This document shows, in pieces, positions 11,910 through 23,458 of a stretch of DNA of 64,000 nt. The notes beneath the pieces are model-generated. The model was not told the origin of the DNA, did no database searches, and worked only from the letters and a program-made list of their open reading frames with translations. Source of the DNA: Lantana camara (taxonomy: Eukaryota; Streptophyta; Magnoliopsida; Lamiales; Verbenaceae); NCBI GenBank assembly GCA_037501455.1, contig CM074864.1, positions 24,298,001 through 24,362,000 on the forward strand, given 5' to 3'. Numbering within the stretch: the first letter of the stretch is position 1; every line of letters begins with the position of its first letter. The position numbers and the translations under genes are program-made.

Positions 11910-12398
11910 CTACTTCAGCTCAGAAAACTCCTGAAGTCTGCGCTCTGGTGCACTATGAGGTATAAACTTGTCGTGGAACTCATGCATGAAAGTCTCCCAA
12001 GTGAACTCCATACCACTCCTCTCAAGTCTAGATCGAACTCCCTTGAGCCAGTTAGATGCCTGCCCCTGAATGAATCGAGCAGTAAAAACCGCCCTATCCT
12101 GAGAACTCCCTGGGCAAATCTCCCAAATACCACTGATCTCAGCTAACCACTCCTCAGCCTTGATATCATCTCCCCCAAACCACTTAGAAGGGTTGTTGTT
12201 CCGAAACTCCCTATACACAGCTGAGATAGTACCATCCTGACCATCAACTGGTGGTGTCTGTTGTCTCTGATTCTGTTGCAACTGATTGAGAAGTGCCTGA
12301 ACAATGTTCTCCGCATTCAGCAGTGGTGGCGGAGGCGGATTAGGAGCATCCGGGGAAGCCTCTCGGTCATGGCGTCTAGGCGGCATCCTGAAATTCAA
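11910..12398 (-). pseudogene. gag: Gypsy A Gag N-terminus
   Basis: It starts MNFRMPPRR; the second Met at 12386 (MPPR) is the more typical family start. A proline-rich stretch and the retrotransposon Gag core (WFGGDDIKAEEWLAEISGIW..) follow. It stops at TAG (11910-11912), where the sister copy at 4199-4845 reads glutamine. The change fits a C-to-T transition, as expected from methylated-cytosine decay. The leader from the primer site is about 160 nt. Confidence 0.87.
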
Positions 12399-12561
12399 AG
12401 ATTCAGGAAATATTGATGCATGTGGATTAGTATGTGGTTATGTATACAAGTATTAGTAATAAACAAGTATTCAAGTAAATAAGTCACATAATCACATTGT
12501 CCTATGCCGTACCATCTAGACAGACTCGACACGACACTAGAGCTCGGTTTTGCAACCTAGA

Positions 12562-12573
12562 GCTCTGATACCA
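12562..12573 (-). other. Primer binding site, right copy (gypsy A)
   Basis: The minus strand reads TGGTATCAGAGC, eight bases after the 5' LTR end at 12582. It matches the initiator tRNA-Met 3' end. Confidence 0.85.
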
Positions 12574-14228
12574 TTTAAGGATGTAACACCTCAAACGGAG
12601 GATGCCACATCCCCCGGACTGAGACCCAGACCCGGACATGAAATGGAAATCAATGCCAGAATCCGAATCAGAGTGAACTGGAGACAAACACACGCGCTAT
12701 GCTAGACGGATCTAACTCGACAAACTCAGAGCGCAGAAGCAAATTAAACATTCAAAACAAGATAGCGGAAGCATTTAAATCAATCATTCAAAACAAGAAA
12801 CGGGTTCACCTATCATAGATACCTAGTCTCCCGAAAATCCGATCAACATAACGTAATAACCAACCAGTACCACACAGGGCTGAATACGAATGCCACACAG
12901 GGCTACAGAAAGGTAAAGTATAATCTCAAGTCTACAAGTCATGACATATGTAAAGTATATGAAAGACAAATGCAACTAGAAAGGCTAGACCGACGAAGTG
13001 CAACTCAAAGGACTCACTCCCCGCTTAGCAAACGCCAACAGACCTGCAACTAAAAGTTAAATGAGGGGTCAGTCAACTTGACCGAGTGACGGGGCTAACG
13101 CACACCCACAATATATACATATAGAGCACCGCACATATCAGAAGGGTGGACTCATGAACCGGAGATAGGTGTTGCATACCAAAGACATTTCCAAAGTACC
13201 CCAAAAGATAGATTTAGAAGTTTTTAGAAAACATTCCAAAATCTCTATCTCGATTCAAGATTCGCAGACAGAATAGATCACATGCTCGGCGAGTACGAGC
13301 TTCCCACCTTTACTCCTCAGAACATAAATCAAAATCAATCCACCCTCTACACCAATGATGGAGGAGATGTACAGTCCCCAAACCATCCAGAACAGACCAG
13401 AACCTCAAAGGGCAGCTATCCCACAAGAGTCTTCCCCGGATAATACACCAAAGGCTCAAGATATCACGCCTCCCCTATCTCCCTGAGTCGCGCAATGATA
13501 TCTCAAATGGAACTATGCACATGGTTGAAACCCCGACGACCCTAACCGTCCCGGGGGACCCATTACCCGTACCTCCTCAGATCCACAACAGAACAGAACA
13601 GAACAGGACATACGCCAATCTTTCATGGCAATCTCGCTACAGAATCATAACACAACTGGATTTTCCAAAATAGCTTACATATGCCGTAGAAAACTTAATT
13701 TTTATATATATTCCCACGCTGTGGAATTTAAGCCACGAAGGCTCCCACCCACGCAACACACATACACAATGTCATAAACATATCATATCCAACACATACG
13801 TATTTATAGTAAGGTATACTCGCATGCAAGGGTAGAAATCAGCATGTAAAGGCCATAGGTCGCATAACTATATAAAATCCTAAACCTCACCTCGTGGTAG
13901 TAGAGTCTGGGAGTGTGAAGGGCCAAACACTCTAAACCTCGGGCTCCCCAGCACCACCAAACTCTGTAACAAGACATACAGAAGCCCAAACTTAGACTCT
14001 ACATGAACCAAGTAAGACGCACGGCGTACAAAGTATGAATGACATGCGAAATGGAATGATGCTTATCAAGTTGGCTACAAAGGACAATTCAAATATCCAA
14101 CTAAATCATGCAAGTAATGAGGTATTAAGGTTCAGAGATGCATTCCAAGTCATATCGTAACATACAAGTCAGGTAGCAACTTAAACGAATCACATACGCA
14201 TGATAAAGCAAGTAAAAAGGGTCACAAA

Positions 14229-14433
14229 CGCATGGGAACGGCCATTCCCATGCATAACATAGTATGGGAACGGTCCTTCCCACGCCAAGGCCAAGCGAGA
14301 CTGGGAACGGTCGTTCCCAGTTCAAGCACTCACGGGAACGGTCGTTCCCATGTTCGGTCCCCGAATCCAAACCCTAGCCCGGAAGGGCCGTTCCGGGCTT
14401 AAAGCACAAAAGAAAACGGCCGTTCCGGCCATG
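14229..14433 (-). repeat. Palindromic GGAACGG..CCGTTCC cassette, right LTR A
   Basis: Six palindromic units include gggaacggccattccc, tgggaacggtcgttccca, cgggaacggtcgttccc and ccggaagggccgttccgg. One unit (about 14247-14284) is absent from the left LTR, so the array changed size by a whole unit. Confidence 0.8.
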
Positions 14434-14845
14434 ACTCTGGACCAGAAGCTTGACAGCTTCGGAAAGAAGAAGGGGAAAGCCAAAAATCAACATTCCAACA
14501 CGAACACAACTATAAAATACCACGAAATTCAAATATAACATCATATAAATCATGCTTTGCATCAAAACATCAATTAATTCAAGTTTAGGAAAGTTTTTGC
14601 CCAATTTCTCAAACACCCATTTTCACGAATTTCAAGCTTAAACATGAAGATATGAATTCCTAGTCTTCCTTACACGAATTTCCAGTAACTAAGATACATA
14701 GGGAGCATTCAAATCACCAAGGCTTGCTTAAGGAATTCAGGATCTCATCATAATCTTCACATGATCTCTCCATTCAAGTTCATACCAATAATTTCATGAT
14801 CAAATCCAAGAATAGAAATGAAATACTCATAAAAAGAGATCTAAA

Positions 14846-14854
14846 ACTTACCTT
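14846..14854 (-). promoter_or_regulatory. Splice-donor-like site, right LTR A
   Basis: The minus strand reads CAAG|GTAAGT, identical to the left LTR and about 150 nt downstream of the TATA box. Confidence 0.45.
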
Positions 14855-14999
14855 GTCTTGTGAAGGAATGAGGAATCAAAGAATATGAGCTTTTAGAATG
14901 AAAGATGGTTCAAGTCTTGATCTTCTCTTGATGTTTCTCCATGAGATTCTCTTTGAGGTTAACTTATGTGGTTTGAAATGAAATGAAAAGGGATAAAGC

Positions 15000-15010
15000 T
15001 ATTTATATGG
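15000..15010 (-). promoter_or_regulatory. TATA box, right LTR A
   Basis: The minus strand reads CCATATAAATAGC, the same as in the left LTR. This would be the promoter driving gag-pol. Confidence 0.65.
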
Positions 15011-15528
15011 TGGCTAATAGTTCTAGGTCAAGGTTAGGGTTTCCAAGATATAATATAAGGCTAAAGGTTTTATTAGGATATGGGCTCAAATAAATGACTT
15101 TCGGCCCAATAAGTCAAAACTAAAAGGTTTAAGGTCTAAACGATTTTCGAAAAATATAAAGTAAATTTCGTTGGACCCGAATCACCGAATCAAGTCCAAT
15201 GGTGGTGTCGGAATTGAATTCGAATTCCCGGGCTCATATTGATCCCGAATGACCTAAACTCATCTAACTCAAGTTAGGCCCAAACACACCAATAGGTCCA
15301 AGTCCTATTTAAATCCAACTCCAACAATTAATTTAAATTTACCCTAGTTCCATTCCCAAGTTGTCATGCAAGAATTCATATTTTACAATTTTGCAAATTA
15401 GTTAATTAAATCACATTTTCAGTCAAAGTTGGAATTAAATACATAGAAAGGGAATTAAATCACATAAGTGCGTAAGGTAAACTCTCTCGTGGCGCATACC
15501 TGTACGATTTATCGGATGGGGCGTCACA

Positions 15529-17028
15529 CTCTTGGCTCCCATATGTGATTTATATGATTGGAATACTTGGATAATTGATGATTATGTGGTTATTTGACAC
15601 TTTATGGTCTTTAATTACTTAAACTTAATTGTTAACTCTGTGCCTTATGTGAAACGAATTCATATGATGGTATATCTTGAAAACGTGGTCTCCGTGAGAT
15701 TTATTGCCTACTTGGGATTATTTCCATTCCATTTATGAGCATCTATATGATCATTACACACAAGTATGTGTTCATTTTACACAAGAATATGCTCATGACT
15801 ACGCCGTGCGTCATATTTGGTATCATTATTGAGCCTTACCTCACAAGTACACAATGTTTCCTTTCTTATCCAGTTCTTCTCCACGGCGGAGATACCTTGA
15901 TCTAATAGGCACCAGCTTAGCTCGTGTTCTTGTATTTTCATCTTCCAGGTGAGGTTTAATTTCTAGTTACATAGAACCCGTACGACCCTTATGTGGATTT
16001 CGGCCAAAATGTATACATATATATATAGTTTTCCATAAACTTCAAGGATTTACAATTGAACTACTTCTATTATACTGAACCATTGTACTATACTGATTGG
16101 CTGTTTTGGCGAGTATATTGTTCGCGGTGGGCCCCAACCGGGAAAGCTTGGGCTGACGGGTAACTCTTGCACTATCCTCACAACTTTTGGGATGACCCCT
16201 GAACCCACTAGGAGATTAGTGGAGGAAGGAGTTCCGGGCATAGGGACTCATGAACCCTACGCTCACACTGATTGGGTGGTGGGGCCTTGCAATCCCACCA
16301 TCACCTGGAGGGAAAAGGAGTTACTGAATCTGCTAATTGTGTACTGTAATTGATTGCCATATCACCTAATCACTTAAAAATTGAATTATTGTATACTGTC
16401 AGAGAAAGGTTGGAGATTTGCCCTCACTCGTCGGGCCACTGATTGATTGAATTGAATTGATTGAAATGTTGAATTGGATAGTTGTAATCTCGGGTGAGAA
16501 ATCCTTTATTACTTGAACTTATAATGCTTCCTTTTATAAAACCTTACCCGAGATTGTAACTTGCATGGTACGTGCGCTTATATTTATTAAACCCCTCACT
16601 CAGTCTTTCTTAGACTGACACCTCACTTTTCAGGTTTTGTAAGGTGTGTGCTAGGCGGGATTGGAGTCGTGTTAAGTTTTTATTTCGGGTCTAGCACATT
16701 CCATTCATAGATTGATGCTTATGTATTGTTTATGCCTCTTGGTACCTATGATGTATTATGAATTGCTTTAGTACTTTTGGATTGTATATATATTGAAATG
16801 ATGAAAATGAACTTGAATGATGACAATAACATGAACGTATACTATGCTTACGTTTTCGTCGTGTGCATGGTTGTATGTAATTGAGGGTTAGTCCCGCCTA
16901 GCTAGAGTGTGGTTTTTTTTTATTGTCTCCCTTTCTCTATAGGCTTGATTCATGTATGGGTGCTCGTTGCATATGTGGATTGAACTATAGTACGGGGGAT
17001 GTGGCTACCTAGCGTTGCAGGTCCTACA
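15529..17028 (+). repeat. Gypsy B 5' LTR, left part lost
   Basis: This 1.5-kb piece corresponds to about 21948-23458 of the 3' LTR, from ctcttggctccc to the terminus. It ends GTCCTACA. The left break coincides with the right end of gypsy A. Confidence 0.88.
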
Positions 17029-17036
17029 TCCTAAGG

Positions 17037-17048
17037 TGGTACCAAAGC
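17037..17048 (+). other. Primer binding site, gypsy B
   Basis: TGGTACCAAAGC sits eight bases after the LTR end, a two-base variant of the usual TGGTATCAGAGC. Confidence 0.65.
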
Positions 17049-20000
17049 TCGGTTGTAAAACCGGAGTTCTAGTGTCGTGTCATGTCAAGTTTAGGTAGTA
17101 CGGCTTAGGAACTACATTATAACTTGTGCATTGCATTGATTCTTGCTACTAATTGTTGATTGATTGAACTTACATTACTTAAATTTTATGTGCCAATGTG
17201 TTTCACTTTAAATTTTCACTTTAAATCTTGTTGAATTATTTGTTGCATTTGGTATCAAATCTGTGTCTTTTAAGTTAATTATGTGACATGAGCATGCATT
17301 AACGATGTGCATCTATACTCGAGATGAATTATGATTTGTAGGTTACCAAGATAAAATCAAACCACGGCCAGTTCCTGTAGCAAAAACACGTTGTCATAAG
17401 TTCTAATTTTAGGCATGAAGAATGTAGGGAATGCACCGAAAAGTTATATACAAGAATTTGAGAGTCGTGGTCAGGGTCCGAAATAGATGGTTTGAATTGT
17501 GGGATGACTTACAAGCTCTAATGAAGTTGATGAATATTTAAAGAGGTGCAGTTGGGGTGTGTGATGTTTAATCATCATAAGATCAACATATACCCCTATG
17601 TCACATTGAAAGTTAGTCAATCGGACTTAACGGGATTATCCAAACCAAGGAATGGAAAGAAGGAAATCGCGGAGGTGTTAAATTCGAGATTTCTAATCAA
17701 CAAGTAGGTAAATTAGAGGAAGTTGAGAGCACCAATGGTTTCAAGTTCATCGAAGGTCTAGATGCCGAAGGTTTTATCTTCGGATGGGTTGAAGTTCATT
17801 TTCCAGATTCAAGTTGAATTGCCGAGTTGAGAGCGCGAAGTGGGAGATATGGAGCAACAAATGGAAATGGTAAAGAACGACAAGGAACTTTTGGAGGGAA
17901 ATTATATGCTCAAGGTGTAGGAAAGTAAGAGGACAAGCCATATAACTGATTCAAATTCACAAAGAGTAGATTTAGAGGATTTCAATCAAGGTGGCTACTA
18001 GATGAAATCGGGACAATAATTGGAGATTAGTTCTTCGAGAGACTTTAGAATACTAACTCCATGAGTGGAAAAGAATTTGAATTCAAGAATTGCAGCCTAG
18101 GACCATGAAGTTATACAAGTTGATACAAGGAAATTTTGATCAAGGAGATAAGTATGGTGGAGTTTCAAGCAATACTTAGGGATTGATAATTGGAAAAGAA
18201 ATGGGTTCAAGAACTTTCAATTTCGAGCCATGGAGAGGTACAAGTTGATGTCAGAGAATTCTAAAGATTTAGAAGACCGTTTGTCATAAGAAATGACCAA
18301 CTAATTCAAGGCAAGCTTGTAACTCAACAAACAAGGAACGAGTGCCAAGCTAAAGGATGTAACTACGGTCACAGGTTCAGCGCATACATGAGCACGTGCA
18401 TCATACATTCCTTCGAATTAATTAAGTTTCTTTATTTATATGCATTACTATAATTAATGTAATTGTTCCAACATGATGCATTTTATTACTTACAAGTGTG
18501 ATACGTGCATTGGCATATTAACCCAACATGCATTAATGGTTACTTGATAGAAACTCTCCCCACCTCACTTATCAAGTATTACTTCAGCCGAGACATAACT
18601 GAATTGTGAGCAGGAAAATAATTGGGTTGCTAAGTATGTACCAAAAGGGAGAAAGTCATTGAGAGGTTGAGAAAAGTAGTTGGGAGTTGGAATGGAAGAA
18701 GTGGGTCGTTATTCCTACCAATCGCTTCAAAGATAAATGTGAAATAAAATTTCCGGACAAAGGGCGAGATTGGAACTGTCTATATCAAGGAAGCTGAGTT
18801 GAAGAAGTCGAGAATCTCTAAAGTAAGAAGCGATGTTGCGAACCAATGGATAAGAATAGGCATTCTTAAGGGGGAGAGTCGACCAGAAAATGACTTCAAG
18901 TTCATGGATTGGCTCAAATGAATTACTTTCAATAGGAGCAACAAAATTGCAAGAGTTGCCAACAACGGGATTTCTCGAAAGTGGAAAAATGGGAAGAATT
19001 AGAAGAATTCTGACATTTGATGATCTTTAAAGTTGCGATGAGAAAATCTTGAAAATAATTTCAAAAAGGAGGAATGCTTCAAGAGCTGGAAATGGGTATT
19101 CAAGAAATGGTGGGGAAAAGACTTCCGGAATAATAATGGAAAAGACCAGTGCTTTGAGAGATGAAGATACGGATGCAAAGAAAGTTTGGGAACAAAAAGA
19201 GCAAGACAGAGTAAAGGATGATTGATGATAACCTCGGCAGCAAGACCAACGTCGTGGGTTTCTTATTATGGGCCATGTATCAACTTAGTCTTCCAAGATT
19301 AAAAGAATAGTGTTTGGTGTAATGTGCTTCATACCTTGAAATTAAGGGGATCGAGAGGAAATTGGCAATAATTGGTAAGGACGATATGAGATAGGAGAAG
19401 TCGATGAAATTATTATATTCCGTCATGGATAAACTGAGATTTTAATTCAACCGAGTTGGAAATGGAATACCTAGTTGAAATATGTTAGATGAACAAGATG
19501 AGCTACCGGGTTGTCAGTCTTTTTCCAGGATCAGATACGTATGATGAAAGATTAAATATTAAAATTTAAGTTACTGAAGGTTAGGCCGATCATCCGAGAA
19601 GGTTGATTATAAATTATGGTGAAGATTGAGTATGATTTGTGGAAAAGAATGAGTTAGTTGGGTTCAAACAAAGCACCCACTCAAGAATTCAATCTCCGGA
19701 TCGTGGTGTTAGATAAGATAAAGGATTTGATCATGGGATTGAAGGTCGTGTAATCAGGAAGAAATTTATATTCACATGGGATATTTTGGGCCATGATACT
19801 GTGGGTAGAAGATAGATTGTGGAATAGAGACCGGGTGATTATCAAAGTGTCGAATACATCGGGAAATGTAGAGGTAGGGCACTATGGTTATACGAATCTC
19901 CAACAAGGAATCAAGTATCAAATTGGATCAATCTAATGAAAGAATTTGAATCCACGGTGAACGGTACACTTAAGCATGCATATCACGTACATCATAATTT

Positions 20001-20156
20001 TATTATTATTGTATATAAGTCCTTATTAGTTGTTAATTATTTTTTTTTATATATAAATGGCAAATGACGTAACTGATATTTTCCTGCATTTACATTATGT
20101 GATAGCTATGTGAGTTTTATTTAAATTGCTCTCCTGGGTTGCTGTGTTTGGTGGTT

Positions 20157-20279
20157 GAGAGATGGGGTTCTCTCTGGAAGATGGGGTTCTCTCGTTACTT
20201 GTTTGAGAGACGGGTTTCTCTCGTGCTTGTTTTGAGAGATGGGGTTCTCTCGGTGTTTGTTAAGGGACGGGGCTCTCTC
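20157..20279 (+). repeat. Five-unit hairpin repeat GAGAGAYGGGGTTCTCTC
   Basis: Units start at 20157, 20176, 20205, 20234 and about 20262. Units 1 and 4 are identical (GAGAGATGGGGTTCTCTC); the others differ at one to four bases. Arms GAGAGA and TCTCTC flank a G-rich loop of about six bases. Units 2-5 are spaced 28-29 nt apart. Confidence 0.85.
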
Positions 20280-20517
20280 TTTGTTGCTTGCTTTTGTTTA
20301 ACTTGCTCTAGCGGCAGATTAGATTTTTTTTTCCGAGTGTTAAGTTCCGGTGAGTTAAGGGCCGTGACTTATATGGCAATAGAAGACCCCTTGTTACTTG
20401 AAGACCTTTTCCGCACTAATTCCTGACGGGGAGTTGCTAACCCACGTGGGATAAACACGGGAGAGTTACTTAAGAATCTAGAACTCGAGCCAGTGGACCT
20501 GGGGACCAGGTCCTCTT

Positions 20518-20530
20518 AAGGGGGAGAGAT
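20518..20530 (+). other. Polypurine tract, gypsy B
   Basis: AAGGGGGAGAGAT lies directly before the 3' LTR start TGTAACACCCC. Confidence 0.85.
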
Positions 20531-21067
20531 TGTAACACCCCAGTTTTCCAGTCATTTAGGTATGCGCGTCACGTGTGAGTTTTCCGAGAGTTAGGATTTA
20601 TTTTAATTCTTCCATTTATTAAATCCGTATATTCCATGATAATTTTATGAACTATATCGCAACATGTTTACTTGAAAATATGTGAAATTATTGTTAATTC
20701 GTGAATTATTGTATGATTCATAATTTCTTGATACATGAATTAATTGCCGAATGCGACTTATTTGATTGCATGGCCTGACTTGATCGCATTTCATAAGTTA
20801 GAACCTATTTGCATCACTTAAATTCTTGGAGGATTGTTGTGCAATTTTCTTTCTTTCTCCCTCCCTCAATGACAATATAAGCCTTATACATACATACATA
20901 TCTATTCCTTCTTCATTTTTCATCCAAGAGACAATCCAAGATATCTCTTTTCCTTCCCCTCTCACTCTCGGTTGATCAAGGAAGCTAGGAGCCAAGATTT
21001 TCATCCAATTTCTTCAAGGAATCAAGCTCCATATCTTCATCTCTTCTTCCCCCTTCATCTTTTCTTC

Positions 21068-21082
21068 CTTCCAAGGTAAGAT
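21068..21082 (+). promoter_or_regulatory. Splice-donor-like site, LTR B
   Basis: CCAAG|GTAAGATGG follows a CT-rich stretch; the boundary is predicted between 21075 and 21076. It corresponds to the sites in LTR C (398/399) and LTR A. Confidence 0.45.
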
Positions 21083-21429
21083 GGTGAATCTATGTTTGAT
21101 GAATTCATGAGGTGTTGCTAGGGTTTTATGATATATATTGAATCCATGAACCAATATGCCTTAGTTTTGGAGTATATGAGTGATTGATGTATATATATAT
21201 ATCAAAATTTAGATGGAACTTGAAGCATAGATGATCATATTCATTTCAAGGGTTTCCTTGGTATTTTTGATTGGATCAAAGCATGTTTCTTTGGTTTATA
21301 TGATGTCTAATTGATGTATTTAAGTCTTATACATGTTATGTGTTAGTTTTAAGTTGATTCCTTACATTGGTTTAGGAGTGGGAATGATTTGGAACCATTC
21401 CCGTGTGTATACCCTGTTTTTCCCCTATT

Positions 21430-21565
21430 TTTTCACCCAAAAACTTTTGAAACGCCCGTGTGGCCCCTTAGTTCAATCACCACATGCCCGTGTAAAAACC
21501 TACTGCCTCACCCGAGCCTTTTCACACGCCCCTTTCTACTTTCAGTTCATTTTTCACACGCCCGT
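21430..21565 (+). repeat. GC-rich CACRCGCCCGT repeat cassette, LTR B
   Basis: Four or more variants of 'cacacgcccgt' / 'acgcccgtgtgg' / 'catgcccgtgta' are spread over 135 nt. It lies in the same relative place as the palindromic blocks of LTRs A and C. Inverted pairing is weaker here than in LTR A. Confidence 0.55.
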
Positions 21566-23458
21566 TTACCCCTCAAACAAACTCCGATTGACCTAATTTT
21601 TGAACCGTGGGAAACCTCTTGAAGTCTGGAACAACTCCAATTAGAATCATTTCATTATCTTTTGTCATTTGTGAGATATAAATAATTCTTTTTGGTGTCA
21701 CCACTTTACCAGAAATCTACAATCACCTAACTTCGAGCATACGCCATTTTCTCCCCATTTTGAACTAGAATACTAGCCATATATCCTCGGAAAGGTCTAT
21801 GTGTCTAGTTTCATATGAAATAAACAAAACACAATTCCAAATCTTAGAACTCAAGATATCCCAGTTTTCCTACAGCATGTGCATTTCTGAAAGTTGTCAA
21901 GTTTTGCCAAACTTCACCAAAATCCCTCTTCTTGCATTCCTTTCACTCTCTTGGCTCCCGTATGTGATTTATATGATTGGAATACTTGAATAATTTATGA
22001 TTATGAGGTTATTTGACACTTTATGGTCTTTAATTACTTAAACTTAATTGTTAACTCTGTACCTTATGTGAAACGAATCCATATGATTGCATGTCTTAAA
22101 TACGTGGTCTCCGTGAGATTTATTGCCTACTTGGGATTATTTCCATTCCATTGATGAGCATCTATATGATCATTACATACAAGTATGTGTTCATTTTACA
22201 CAAGAATATGCTCATGACTACGCTGTGCGTCATATTTGGTATCATTATTGAGTCTTACCTCACAAGTACACAATGTTTCCTTTCTTGTCCAGTTCTTCTC
22301 CAAGGTGGAGATACCTTGATCTAATAGGCACCAGGTTAGCTCGTGTTCTTGTATTGTCATCTTCCAGGTGAGGTTTAATTTCTAGTTACATAGAACCCGT
22401 ACGACCCTTATGTGGATTTCGGCCAAAATGTATACATATATATATATATAGTTTTCCATAAACTTCAAGGATTTACAATTGAACTACTTCTATTATACTG
22501 AACCACTGTACTGTACTGATTGACTGTTTTGGCGAGTATATTGTTCACTGTGGGCCCCAACTGAGAAAGCTTGGGCTGACCGGTAACTCTTGCACTATCC
22601 TCACAACTTTTGGGACGACCCCTGAACCCACTAGGAGATTAGTGGACGAAGGAGTTCCGGGCATAGAGACTCATGAACCCTACGCCCACATTGATTGGGT
22701 GGTGGGGCCTTGCAATCCCACCATCACCTGGAGGGAAAAAGAGTTACTAAAACGGCTAATTGTGCACTGTAATTGATTGCCTGATCACCTAATCACTTAA
22801 TAACTGAATTATTGTACACTGTCAGAGAAAGGTTGGAGATTTTCCCTCACTCGTCGGGCCACTGATTGATTGAATTGAATTGATTGAAATGTTGAATTGG
22901 ATAGTTGTAATCTCGGGCGAGAAATCCTTTATTACTTGAACTTATATTGCTTCCTTTTATAAAACCTTACCCGAGATTGTAACTTGCATGGTACGTGCGC
23001 TTATTTTTATTAAACCCCTCACTTAATCTTTCTTAGACTGACACCTCACTTTTCAGGTTTTGCAAGGTGTGTGCTAGGGGGGATTGGAGTCGTGTCAAGT
23101 CTTTATTTCGGATCTAGCACACTTCATTCATAGATTGATGCTTATGTATTGTTTATGCCTCTTGGTACCTATGATGTATTATGAATTGCTTTAATACTTT
23201 TAGAAGATTGTATATATATTGAAATTATGAAAATGAACTTGAATGATGACAATAACATGAACGTATACTATGCTTCCGTTTTCGTCATATGCATGGTTGT
23301 ATGTAATTGAGGGTTAGTTCCCGCCTAGCTAGAGTGTGGTTTTTTTTTTTATTGTCTCCCCGTTCGCTATAAGCTTGATTTATGTATGGGTGCTCGTTCC
23401 ATATGTGGATTGAACTATAGTAGGGGGGATGTGGCTACCTCGCGTTCCGGGTGCTACA

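Larger units (their letters stand above)
4199..15528 (-). mobile_element. Ty3/gypsy chromovirus element A, tandem LTR-internal-LTR-gag arrangement
   Basis: Read on the minus strand the order is: 5' LTR (15528-12582), tRNA-Met-type primer site, one gag-pol frame (12398-7989), polypurine tract, second LTR (7948-5029), then a second primer site and a truncated gag (4845-4199). The PR-RT-RNaseH-IN domain order, a GPF-type integrase tail, a C-terminal chromodomain-like segment and LTRs near 2.9 kb fit the Tekay/Del group of chromoviruses. The third LTR expected on the left is absent; the element stops abruptly inside gag at 4199. Its right end interrupts the 5' LTR of gypsy B. Confidence 0.85.
12582..15528 (-). 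repeat. Gypsy A 5' LTR, right copy
   Basis: This 2947-bp LTR begins (minus strand) TGTGACGCCCC at 15528 and ends GGTGTTACA at 12582. It differs from the left copy by scattered substitutions and by repeat copy numbers. Immediately right of 15528 is CTCTTGGCTCCC, the interrupted LTR of gypsy B. Confidence 0.9.
17029..20530 (+). other. Gypsy B internal region, no recognisable proteins
   Basis: No reading frame exceeds about 60 codons, and I could not find RT, integrase or protease motifs in either strand. The purine-rich, gag-like composition (many gaag/agaattc words) suggests an eroded gag-derived sequence. A phrase like ggtacactTaagcatgcat near 19960 resembles 'ggtacactaagcattcat' in gypsy E (58140), so the two non-coding elements may be related. 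Near 20157-20279 there is a hairpin array. The remaining sequence shows no feature I can name. Confidence 0.6.
15529..23458 (+). mobile_element. Gypsy element B, large non-coding derivative
   Basis: The order is a 5' LTR truncated on its left (15529-17028), a primer site, a 3.5-kb internal region without long ORFs, a polypurine tract and a complete 2928-bp 3' LTR (20531-23458). The LTR halves match closely and have the same TG...CA ends and order of parts. The structure fits a non-autonomous LTR derivative (LARD-like) that would need proteins in trans, or a very decayed copy. The missing first 1.4 kb of the 5' LTR is not found left of gypsy A. Confidence 0.82.
20531..23458 (+). repeat. Gypsy B 3' LTR
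   Basis: This complete 2928-bp LTR runs from TGTAACACCCC to GGGTGCTACA. Its parts are an AT-rich U3-like start, a CT-rich leader-like stretch, a splice-donor-like site at 21075/21076, a GC-rich cassette at 21430-21565 and a conserved 3' half shared with the 5' LTR. No protein is encoded. Confidence 0.9.

Noticed and set aside
15529..15533. CTCTT as a target duplication of gypsy A
   Set aside because: The left end of A is internal gag sequence, not an LTR terminus, so no matching duplication can be tested.
20157..20279. Possible CRISPR-like array (short palindromic repeats with spacers)
   Set aside because: Plant retrotransposon context, only five units, spacers of about 1-11 nt, no cas genes.
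20139..20426. 95-codon ORF over the gypsy B hairpins
   Set aside because: Low-complexity reading of a tandem repeat; no homologous protein recognised.
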